A stretch of DNA of 64,000 nucleotides from Anthopleura xanthogrammica. Its lineage: Eukaryota; Cnidaria; Anthozoa; Actiniaria; Actiniidae. Below, piece after piece: positions 25,501-34,916 of this stretch. A program made the translations under genes and the position numbers. Numbering within the stretch: the first letter of the stretch is position 1; every line of letters begins with the position of its first letter. The stretch lies in contig OZ025206.1 of assembly GCA_964019055.1 (NCBI GenBank), positions 12,930,291-12,994,290 on the forward strand, in the 5' to 3' direction. The notes beneath the pieces were generated by a model. The model saw nothing but the letters and a program-made list of their open reading frames with translations, was not told the origin of the DNA and ran no database searches.

Positions 25501-28500
25501 TTATCTCAATTGGGCTCCCTGTGCTATATATCCTTGTACTTATAACTAATACCTGTATTTTGTGAGTGTTCTTAGATTATATATAAAGTTAATCAATATG
25601 TTCTTTTTTATTGATATAGGGGTGTGTGTAATCAGCCTCCAGTGTACTGTATAGTAATGGAGTATTGTCCGCATGGTCAGCTTTTTGAAGTGTTACGTGA
25701 TGGTCGTGAGATTACACCAAACTTGTTGGTTCGTTGGGCCACACAGATTGCAGATGGCATGCATTACTTACATGGACTGAAAATTATCCACAGGGACTTG
25801 AAATCTCCTAAGTATGCAATTCAACAGATTTTTAAATCATGTCATTAGTAATTATTTTGAAAACTAAAAGAATCCAGATCGAAAATCCAGTGGCAGATTT
25901 TGACAATCTCATTTAATTTATGACAAACCTGAAACTTTAGCAAAAAATTCTATTGGTATTGGTAATGAAAATAATCACAAAAATCTTGAAGCAGTAGATA
26001 AGCAAATTAAAGAAATACTTTTCTTTGATTTGTTGAGGTTTGCAAAATTTGAAAGGGAAACGATGAAAACATGGTCATGTCTGTCATTTTCAGGAAGAAA
26101 ACATTTGATGCTGATATTGTTTTTCTGCTTTTCTTTCTATATTTCTTACTTCCCTTGCTTCCTTTTGTCTTCCTAGCTATTTTGTCCATTAGGTACTTTA
26201 ATGGCTACCATGGAAATATTTATCATTTATGATGACAGTAATTACCTCATATTTTATAGTGTTCTTGTGACCTCCAATGACAGTCTCAAGATATCTGACT
26301 TTGGCACTTGTAAAGAATTCAATGATAAGAGTGCAAAGATGACGTTTGCTGGTACTGTTGCTTGGATGGCACCAGAAGTAATTAGAAATGAGCCTTGCTC
26401 TGAGAAAGTGGACATCTGGTATGTGCTCATTAAGAAATATGTGTCTTTAGGCTATCAGACTACACACAGTTTTCAGTAGATAGACCATGTATGGCTTCAA
26501 ATAAGATCTTTGCAGCTAGGACTGAATTTCACTTTAAAATTTGCAATTTAAAATGGAAGAATTTTTCCATAGCATAGAAGTTTTAGAAGATAAAAATGAG
26601 AGAGGGGGGTGTCTAATATAGCCCCCCCCCCCTGAAATTTTTCCCTTTTCCATACTAGTGCCATATTTTCCAAACTTGGCCTCCTTTTCCCCATTGCTAG
26701 TCTCTTATATTTTCCAATCTTAACCCCCAACCCCCCCCCCCCCCCCAACACACACACACTTTTTAGGGTGCTCTGTATAGACCCCTTGCATGTGACATCA
26801 GAACAGCTCAATTTGGAGGGCAAAGTAAAAGAATTTTAATCTCCTGAGAATTTGACCTTATTGTTTTGCCCTCCAAATTGGGCTGCATTCCGACGTGCTG
26901 CAAGGGGTCTATAGTCCTTGCTCAGGGAAATGGGATTGAGAATCAATTATTCACTGGCAATACATTTTGCTTCATCAGGTCCTTCGGAGTTCTCCTATGG
27001 GAGTTGTTAACTGGTGAATTACCATATAAGGTTTGTTTATAGTTCTGAAGATTTTGTTTCATTTAAGAATCTGAGAGCACCTAATAGGTTTTACTATCAG
27101 AGAAAGAAAATACCATCTCATTGATTGGCTGATAGATTTAGTTAACATGCTTGACAGCTGTCAAAAGCATTGGAACTGTGACTTACCTAATTACCACCAA
27201 TAACACAGTAATCCTTATATAATATGAGGAAAGTACAATATCAATAAGTTACAGATACCTAATAAGGGGTAGGTCTAAAGCAAGTAATACTCAAGTCACA
27301 GATGCCATTTGAAATCATCCATGGTCACTGCCATGCAAGACCAAACATGTCCCAGTCAGCCCAACTATAATGTGTGTTATGTATTTCCAGGGTGTTGATT
27401 CATCTGCTATTATATGGGGTGTGGGCAGCAATAACCTTCAGCTACCAGTACCTTCAACATGTCCAGATGGAATTCAACTTCTTATGAAACTTTGCTGGTT
27501 AGTAACTTAAGTTTTGTGTGATTTTGAATGTATGAAAGGAAAAGTAGAAATTATTTCACTCATTAAAATTGTACAGGATTTGCATTTTTTGGATCACGTT
27601 TTGTTTATTATTTACGGTTCCCTTTTAGATGCCTTCATTTTTCTTTCTTTCACTTTGTTCATAGAAAAAGAATGAAATGTATTTATTGGGTCCCGGTTGA
27701 AAAATTGTGAATGATTAAATGATATAGATATTTTTTGCAGCAGTCATGGGTTCAAGTCCCATTACAAGCCTTATTAAATTTTTCTCGGGCTCCAAATATT
27801 TGCAGCAGTATTGCAGGGATGGCGGAACACATTTTCAAGTGGGGGACTAGTATGCAAATTGGAGGGAAAAGCACAGGGAAAAGTGTGTGTGTGGGGGGGG
27901 GGGGGGGGAGCTAATATTAGAAAATTTAAAAGACTCATTGCAAAAGGTAAAAAAGTGGGGGGCTTCCTCCCCCCGGCTCTGCCGTCCCTGTATTTGGCCG
28001 TATATTTACTCAACTTATCTTTGTGATCTTATTAGGAAAAGTAAGCCTAAAAATCGTCCGTCATTTCGTCAAGTGCTGATGCACATTGAAATCGCAGCTT
28101 CAGATGTCCTGAATACACCAGCCGATTTCTTTCTAAACCAACAAGTAAGTCATCGCTAAGGTGGTATATCAAACTTCTGTTCGAGTTTGGGATGCATATA
28201 TTTACAGTGAATGTTAGAGCGGTTTTCATATAAGTGGGAAATATACAGTACTGACATACAGCTGACTCGTACACGAGACGACATGCCGTAACATTAAAAT
28301 GGCTTCTCATAAGAATGGTTGTCACATGAGTGGGAAACATACGGTACTGACTAACTTCACTCGTACACGGTACGACATGCCGTAACATTGAAATGGCTTC
28401 TCATAAGAATGGTTGTCACATGAGTGGGAAATATACGGTACTGACTAACTTCACTCGTACACGGTACGACATGCCATGACATTGAAATGGCTTCTCATAA

Positions 28501-31500
28501 GAATGGTTATCATATGAGTGGGAAACATACGGTACTGACTTACAGCACTCGTACACGGTACGACATGCCATGACATTGAAATGGCTTCTCATAAGAATGG
28601 TTATCATATGAGTGGGAAACATACGGTACTCACTACCAGCACGTACACGGTACGACATGCTGTAACATTGAAATGGCTTCTCATAAAAAATGGATATCAT
28701 ATATGAGTGGGAAACATACGGTACTCACTACCAGCACGTACACGGTACGACATGCCGTAACATTGAAATGGCTTCTCATAAGAATGGTTATCATATGAGT
28801 GGGAAACGTACGGAAATCACTTCCAGCACGTACACGGTACGACATGCCGTAACATTGAAATGGCTTCCCATTGTTTTCAGTAACCATCCAATCACAATGC
28901 TTAGTTACGGTTACGGTAAGATACGGTACGGCTACGGTACAGCTACGAATTTGCCGTACCGTTTCCCACTCATACGAAAACCGCTCTATTACACTGTTCA
29001 GCTCACACTCAAATATTCTTTTGTTTTTGAGTTCTCGAGTTCATATGAATGAGGCTCATAAATCAACAAAACTAAACCAAACAGCGTGCGCGTGCTGTGT
29101 GGTGTTCCCCAAATGCTTTAGAACTGGACATAGCACACCAGACTTGAATATTCCTTTTATAAAATGCGCCGTTCGTTACGAAATAAGAAATAGAAAAATG
29201 CGCGTGCGTGCTGCATTCTTTCACAATGTACGCTCCTCGACCAATCAGAAAGCAGAGGGGGGACAGAAAGGTTACTTTGTCCTTCGCTGTTCCTTAAAAA
29301 GCATAGGGTAGGATGTGTTTCAAATATGTACGTTTTTAATACCACAGGTCTTTTCCCATTTTTTTCTATTGGTGTGCCGAGTCTATCTCCCTTGATCAAA
29401 TAACTCAATACGAATCCTTTCTCCTCAATGTTTCCCAGATATCTTGGCGATCAGAAATCAGTATTGAGTTTGAGAAGATGAAGAACGAAAGTGCGAATTT
29501 ACAGAATCTTCACCAGTTACACCGCCTCGATGACGAACTAATACAAAGACGAAAGGAAGAACTCAAGTAAGTGAAAGGCTTGAAACATGTTGACCGGTCA
29601 ACAATATTTGTCAACTGTGTTGCTTGTTTGTCTTGTAGACATGCACGTGACATCAGAATGCATTATGAAGAAAAGCTAGAAAGAGCAAACAGTCTTTACC
29701 GGGAATTGAACACGTGTATGGAGCAACTGGATTTAAGAGAAAAAGAGCTTATGAGGTGCGTTACTCACAAACACTCGCTTAATATCTTTGCATGCTTACC
29801 TGTCATGGCTTTCTTCCTCTCCTCTATCGCTGCAACCACTTCTTTTCCACCTTCTATATGTTATTCTCTCCTCCACTATGATTCCCATCCCCTCTAACCT
29901 TTCCCTCCTCCACTAGGATCACCATCCCCTCTAACCTTTCCCTCCTCCACTATGATTCCCATCCCCTCTAACCTTTCCCTCCTCCACTAGGATCACCATC
30001 CCCTCTAACCTTTCCCTCCTCCACTAGGATCACCATCCCCTCTAACCTTTCCCTCCTCCACTAGGATCACCATCCCCTCTAACCTTTCCCTCCTCCACTA
30101 TGATTCCCATCCCCTCTAACCTTTCCCTCCTCCACTATGATTCCCATCCCCTCTAACCTTTCCCTCCTCCACTATGATTCCCATCCCCTCTAACCTTTCC
30201 CTCCTCCACTATGATTCCCATCCCCTCTAACCTTTCCCTCCTCCACTATGATTCCCATCCCCTCTAACCTTTCCCTCCTCCACTATGATTCCCATCCCCT
30301 CTAACCTTTCCCTCCTCCACTATGATTCCCATCCCCTCTAACCTTTCCCTCCTCCACTAGGATCACCATCCCCTCTAACCTTTCCCTCCTCCACTAGGAT
30401 CACCATCCCCTCTAACCTTTCCCTCCTCCACTATGATTCCCATCCCCTCTAACCTTTCCCTCCTCCACTATGATTCCCATCCCCTCTAACCTTTCCCTCC
30501 TCCACTATGATTCCCATCCCCTCTAACCTTTCCCTCCTCCACTAGGATCACCATCCCCTCTAACCTTTCCCTCCTCCACTATGATTCCCATCCCCTCTAA
30601 CCTTTCCCTCCTCCACTATGATTCCCATCCCCTCTAACCTTTCCCTCCTCCACTATGATTCCCATCCCCTCTAACCTTTCCCTCCTCCACTATGATTCCC
30701 ATCCCCTCTAACCTTTCCCTCCTCCACTAGGATCACCATCCCCTCTAACCTTTCCCTCCTCCACTAGGATCACCATCCCCTCTAACCTTTCCCTCCTCCA
30801 CTATGATTCCCATCCCCTCTAACCTTTCCCTCCTCCACTATGATTCCCATCCCCTCTAACCTTTCCCTCCTCCACTATGATTCCCATCCCCTCTAACCTT
30901 TCCCTCCTCCACTAGGATCATCATAATAAAATCACGGGAAGCAAGGGTGGCGTAGTGATGTGAGCGCTCGCCTCTCACCACTGCGACCCAGGTACAGGGC
31001 TCGGTGTTGTATGTGAGTGGAGTTAGTTGTTGGTTCTCTCCTGTGCTTCAAGGGTTTTTTTTCCGGGTTCTCCGGTTTTCCTCCCTCTTCAAAAATCAAC
31101 TTTTAACTTGGAATCTAGTTGAAGAAGAGCCACTCAGTGGAATCCACTGTTAATTAGTTCCCGTTTGGTTTTTCTAATTCCCATTGAAATTATTGACCCA
31201 GAAAAAGCCTATTCAATGTTTCATGTAACCTTAGATAACAGCCTAAACGGTTCGTTCCTTTCTCTGACATTTTAGGCGGGAACACCGGCTCAATGTGTAC
31301 ACTGGAAAACCAAAGAAAAATGTATTAAAACCAGAATTGAGGGCAAAAGCGACAGTTGTTGAACGAATGCTGTCACATCAAAGAATAAGTAGGAATGATA
31401 CTTCTAGTTGGTAAGTGAATCAAATTTGGTCATATAAAGCTATTTCGAAAATGGTTGGTGAAGGTTTTGTTGCTTGTTGCATACCAAGCCCGAAATGCAG

Positions 31501-33139
31501 TATGGGTGGTGTGAATTCAAGCAACGAAAGGTTTGGGGATTTTCCCATGCAGACTTTGTCTGCAGGTTTTTAAAGCATTTTTTTTTCTGTGTTCACAATA
31601 TTTACATATAAATATAATACATTGAAAGGTTGGCAAGCAGCATGCAACAAGCAACATGCAACATGCAACATGCAACATGCAACATGCAACATGCAACACG
31701 CAACACGCAACACGCAACACGCAACACGCAACACGCAACACGCAACACGCAACAAGCAACAAAACCTTCACCAACCTTTCTTGAAATAGGGAGGGGCAGG
31801 AAGTGCTTGTTTGTTTGTTACTTTCTCAGTTTACAATACTTGAAAAACAAGCCCAACTTCCCTACTCTACTGTTTTATGGTAATGTTTTTCTTTTCTTTT
31901 CCCAATGTAGTCCCAATTCATCAAGTAGCTCTAGCAGTCCCCCGAAAAACGTAACCTTATATTGTCATAACATCGACGGAGAGCCATTGGAGATGGAGGA
32001 TACCTCTCGCAACCGCCCTTTGAAAAAGTGTAGGAGTTACAGCAAATCTAAGCGGTCGAGGCGACGGCAAGGATCTCATTCAAGTGCTGATCGAAGTCCA
32101 GCGACAAAAAGAAGTCCAGCGTCTTCGGAATCCAAAATCTGTCTTGACGAACAAAATATTAACATTGAAAATGGATGCCACGTTAACCCGTTATGTAATG
32201 GACATTGTGAAGTCCAAAAATGTACACATTTATCCAAGTCTTGTAGTCCAGTATCTTGTCCTCGAGATATTCCTGGCTCTAGAACTAGTAATGATTCTTT
32301 CAATGAAAGAAGGTCTGTTAATTCTAGTGATAGTGGACCTCATCCAGCTAGCAGCTGCGAATCCGATGAAGATGAAGCCAAAAAGGAAGAAGTTCCTAAT
32401 GATTGGAATGCTAGTGCAAGCACTTATAACAATAACCAAAATATTTCAAAAAGGACACGAGATGGTCAAGACGAAACTTGTTTGTCGGCCAGTTCTGAAG
32501 ATGGTTGTGACAGTTCGGATATAGACGCCGAGTTAGCTCATAATGTCATGCATGAGTCCTTCGAGTTTTGGGGACAAGAAGGCCATATACGACGAATCGT
32601 CGAACGGTCTACCAGGCCGGCATCAATGGAGCTATACGAGGTATGGGTTAATCTATTCCATTCAGAGGCGGTTCCAGGATTTTTTTAGGGAGGAGTGCAG
32701 CGCTACCCGTGAAAACAACGAACATACAAAAAAAAGGAGGGGTGTATCCCTCAGAATCCAAGAAAAAAAACATTATTTTGTATTGTTATCTGATCCAGGG
32801 GGTGCGCACCCCCTACACCCCTCCCCTCCCCTGGGTCCGCTCCTGCCATTAGAAAAGCTAATTCAGGCAAAAGAAATTAGTAACATCACTTGATGTGTTT
32901 GGCGTTCGTTTAGGGCACAAAGGAGAGTCTGTCCCATTATATGGCCTCTCATCGCTCCTGCACAGGAATAGATCTGTGCAAGTGATTTTTTCAGCTTAAG
33001 TCCTGATACGTTTTCCTGAACCTCGATTCGAAGATGTATTAATTGTGTATTTTTGAAAATACTCTTGCAGAGCTACGAAGACGAAACAGTTTCTCCAAGG
33101 AAAAGGCATAAATCTGGCTCCGTTCATCATGATATTTAA
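22571..33139 (+). CDS. MAP3K12/13: Dual leucine zipper kinase (DLK/LZK) MAP3K, complete
   Basis: Eleven exons (22571-23016, 25620-25811, 26260-26418, 26979-27030, 27391-27497, 28036-28144, 29439-29566, 29639-29755, 31276-31410, 31911-32640, 33071-33139) join in frame to 747 aa. The conserved pre-kinase motif [15 protein letters not shown] comes first, then the kinase domain (about 99-345): glycine loop GSGAQGAV (104-111), ATP lysine K124 in VAVK, HRDLKSPN (D208), DFG (D226) and an activation segment ending [10 protein letters not shown]. All catalytic residues are present. Residues about 356-445 form the dual leucine-zipper region that drives dimerisation in this family. The tail is Ser- and acid-rich with basic patches. 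DLK/LZK kinases sit at the top of JNK/p38 cascades and respond to axonal injury and stress. The ATG at 22571 is the first in frame, but the frame is open without ATG back to a stop at 22460. The protein is shorter than the vertebrate forms (859-966 aa). Confidence 0.95.
23017..25619 (+). other. MAP3K intron 1, no other gene seen
   Basis: A 2.6-kb AT-rich intron splitting the kinase N-lobe from the hinge. A 104-codon frame near 23421-23735 has no recognisable domain and is probably chance. No clear transposon ends were found. Confidence 0.5.
26778..26911. mobile_element. MITE in MAP3K intron 3
   Basis: Begins tagaccccttgcatgtgaca and ends with the reverse-complementary tgctgcaaggggtcta, with inner arms caatttggagggcaaa / tttgccctccaaattg. 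It matches 19431-19565 end to end. Between the upstream exon and this element lies a C-rich repeat (about 26590-26765) that also resembles sequence near 19690-19870, so both copies may share a longer repeat context. Confidence 0.8.
27813..27992. mobile_element. MITE in MAP3K intron 5
   Basis: The ends gcagggatggcgga and ctgccgtccctgt form imperfect inverted repeats around a core with a poly-G tract and aaaatttaaaagactcattg. It ends about 40 bp before the branch/acceptor region of exon 6. No coding capacity. Confidence 0.6.
28215..28988. mobile_element. MITE expanded by a 94-bp internal tandem repeat
   Basis: The ends tagagcggttttcatataag and its complement (ttcccactcatacgaaaacc, then gctcta) are inverted repeats. 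Between them a unit of about 94 bp (aagaatggttatcatatgag, then tgggaaacatacggtact and acatgcc) occurs about seven times; acatgcc recurs at 28281, 28375, 28469, 28563, 28655, 28750 and 28842. Each unit contains a copy of the subterminal gagtgggaaacatac sequence, so the array seems to have grown by duplicating the element's own end. It lies in intron 6 of the MAP3K gene. Confidence 0.85.
29876..30948 (+). repeat. 29-copy, 37-bp satellite with higher-order structure
   Basis: Twenty-nine units of exactly 37 bp, with no length change between the first (29876) and last (30912) unit start. Two unit types alternate: A begins ctatgattcccat, B begins ctaggatcaccat; both continue with cccctctaacctttccctcc. 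The order is A B A BBB A7 BB AAA B AAAA BB AAA B. The last twenty units are two identical ten-unit blocks (AAAA BB AAA B), 370 bp each, at 30209-30578 and 30579-30948. The array is C/T-rich on the sense strand and fills most of MAP3K intron 8. Confidence 0.97.
30944..31110 (+). mobile_element. tRNA-derived SINE in MAP3K intron 8
   Basis: The head agggtggcgtagtgatgtga matches a polymerase III A box. The B box is degenerate (aggtacagggctc). The body ttggttctctcctgtgcttc and ttctccggttttcctccc is shared with the minus-strand copy at 19015-19340 and the partial copy at 51100-51190. It directly follows the 37-bp satellite. Confidence 0.75.
31438..31789. mobile_element. MITE with internal heptamer expansion
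   Basis: The arms agctatttcgaaaatggttg, then gtgaaggttttgttgcttgttgc, pair with the right end gcaacaagcaacaaaacctt, then caccaacctttcttgaaatag. Inside the right arm, 31640-31757 is a heptamer array of gcaacat changing sharply to gcaacac. A second copy of the element at 38615-38895, in opposite internal orientation, has only two or three heptamers, so the array grew in this copy. It lies in MAP3K intron 9. Confidence 0.85.
32664..32845. mobile_element. MITE of the ggcggatcc-ended family
   Basis: The ends aggcggttccagga and tgggtccgctcct are inverted repeats. The interior has a gtgcgcacccc palindrome and C-rich tracts. Similar ends and interiors occur near 19171-19301, 54595-54762 and 47378-47425. 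It starts only 24 bp after the exon 10 donor of the MAP3K gene. Confidence 0.65.
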
Positions 33140-33317
33140 TACTAAAAAGCTTTATTTTAATACATTTATGTGGATAACCAGAATTGTGCTGTCTACAATG
33201 ACCAGTTTTGTCAAGAGAAAATGAGCTAGTTCATATTCTCTTGGTTTTGTACATCAGGTCCGAGTGGTGAGACTTGAGCCGGTTTCCCTTAATAGCAAAT
33301 ACCATAGTCAGACCTAG

Positions 33318-33667
33318 GGCGCTTTCCATTCGATAAAAAATTCCGGAATTTTCGGTTTAAATTTCAATGGAACAAGAAAAAACCGGAACAAAAAATCGAA
33401 CTACTTAAGGAATACGTCTTGAGGTATTCCTCTTTCCCGGAAATTCCGGAAATTCCGTGAAATGTGCGTTCCATTTATGGTTCACTTTCCATTCGATGAA
33501 AAATTCCGGAATTTTTGGAATGGAACAGGGAAAAAACTTTTAGCACTTCCGCAATTTTTTCACAGGATGGAAAAGAACACATGATGTAACTGGTTCGTGG
33601 ACTGTTCCATTCGACCAAAGAAAATTTTGAAAATTCGACCCGGAATTTTTAATGAATGGAAAGCGCC
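33318..33667. mobile_element. MITE with 5-bp CCTAG duplication
   Basis: The element runs from GGCGCTTTCCATTC to GAATGGAAAGCGCC (inverted repeats) and is flanked by the direct repeat CCTAG at 33313-33317 and 33668-33672. Inside, cactttccattcgatgaaaa repeats the subterminal part, so a second copy may be nested. It lies in the 3' flank of the MAP3K gene, possibly in its 3' UTR. Confidence 0.85.
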
Positions 33668-34024
33668 CCTAGTTTCCTGATGGTAAATGAATGTAAAAGA
33701 GGAATGCATGTCTTTGACTGTTTTGTTGTATACAATAGACCAACCACCCACCATAGTAATAATCACTTCTATTTATTAAATGTATAACATTACGAATATT
33801 TTAATTCGATTCTTTTATTCCATGTAGAAAACTGACTATTTATTTACATTTGCTTTTAGTTCTAAGTAAGAGTTAACATTATTGGCAGCCATTTTGTTTT
33901 GTGTTGGATTCAGGAAAGACTTAGGATGTTACCTTGATTTATTTGCTGTTTTTCTTCAAAAATCATTAACTCATGCCAAATACGTTTTGGTATTCTGGAG
34001 TACTCCTCACATACTAAGATACCT

Positions 34025-34129
34025 GCTTTGCTGAAAGAGCCAGCTTGACTGCTACCCTGCCAGAAGTCTCCTTTTACCTCCTTCTTTCGCTAATGGAGGA
34101 GGCAAAAGGAGACTGTGCTCGCAGGGTAC
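34025..34129. mobile_element. Short palindromic element (ccctgc...gcaggg)
   Basis: The left arm taccctgccagaagtctcct, then tttacctcc, pairs with ggaggcaaaaggagactgtg, then ctcgcagggta. About 105 bp. Related short fold-backs with the same agtctcc/ggagact core are at 34437-34537 and 48966-49030. Confidence 0.65.
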
Positions 34130-34436
34130 TTGACTGCTCTTTCTTTCCTAATATTCAAGGCAGGTCCTTGCAGTGTACAGTTATTTGAATATCATATATA
34201 GTTATTTGCAAATACTGAATAGTATAATAGTGTACATATATAGGTATTTGAAGTATTTAATGTAAGAAAAAATACCGTTATATCAAATGGAATTAATAAA
34301 ACCAGTTAACTTAATATGCTGCTTATTATGGAGTGAATGAGAGCGAGGTGCTTCATGCATACGGCCTTTATTTACTAACTATAATATCATGATTACCTCG
34401 GGATTCATTGTTTCTAGAGGGATGTTTAAGGTCTAA

Positions 34437-34537
34437 CTTCCCTGCTAGCAGAATACGGCCTGGACCGGCAGAGTCTCTCATTTTCTCTGCCAGGATTCGT
34501 CTACGACTCTGCTAGCAGGGAAAGGTCTAACATTCCT
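34437..34537. mobile_element. Short palindromic element
   Basis: Flanked by the direct repeat ggtctaac. Arms ttccctgctagcagaatacg and gactctgctagcagggaa pair. About 100 bp, no coding capacity. It lies between the convergent 3' ends of the MAP3K and the first cGAS-like gene. Confidence 0.65.
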
Positions 34538-34810
34538 CTGGATGAATAGTGATGAGGGATATTTAGTCTAAATATCCGGCCCTCGTGAATATAATCATGA
34601 GGGATATTTAAATCCCTAAAATATGCCGCAAATCAACAGCCTTGTAAAACTTTGTAATTTATGCATCGTACGAAAGCTAACATATTTCCTAAGACAAGCT
34701 AGTGACTACTGAATAACGTTTCTATCAAGAGTAATATTATTACAAACTGCTGAAGAAACTTACTGCAAATTTCAATGACGCAGACTCCGTAGTATTGAGT
34801 TGCCGAATTA

Positions 34811-34916
34811 GACATTTCCGATTTAGCGGCATAGGCATAGTATATTCCGCGTTTCCTTAAACACGAATGAGTGGCCGGCATATAGTATATGCCTATTCCG
34901 CTAAATCGGAAATGTC
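34811..34916. mobile_element. TA-flanked MITE overlapping the cGAS-like gene A stop
   Basis: Arms gacatttccgatttagcggc, then ataggcatagtatat, pair with atatagtatatgcctattcc, then gctaaatcggaaatgtc, with TA on both sides (34809-34810 and 34917-34918). The right arm forms the last codons and the TAG stop (34893-34895) of the minus-strand cGAS-like gene A. Confidence 0.85.

Noticed and set aside
28047..28887. Repetitive peptides on both strands (for example YEKPFQCY)
   Set aside because: At first they look zinc-finger-like, but they come from the 94-bp MITE minisatellite; the C-x2-C/H-x3-H spacing is absent.
28215..30948. Possible CRISPR-like arrays
   Set aside because: The repeats are tandem without unique spacers and lie in introns of a eukaryotic gene.
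31517..31789. Cys/Val/Arg-rich repeat frames on both strands
   Set aside because: They are translations of the heptamer array in the MITE; period seven gives repeating peptides in every frame. The first part of a long plus-strand frame leading into MAP3K exon 10 is also intron and repeat.
32084..32524. A 146-codon alternative frame inside MAP3K exon 10
   Set aside because: It is the shadow of the real frame in a long coding exon; the splice-joined MAP3K frame explains the region.
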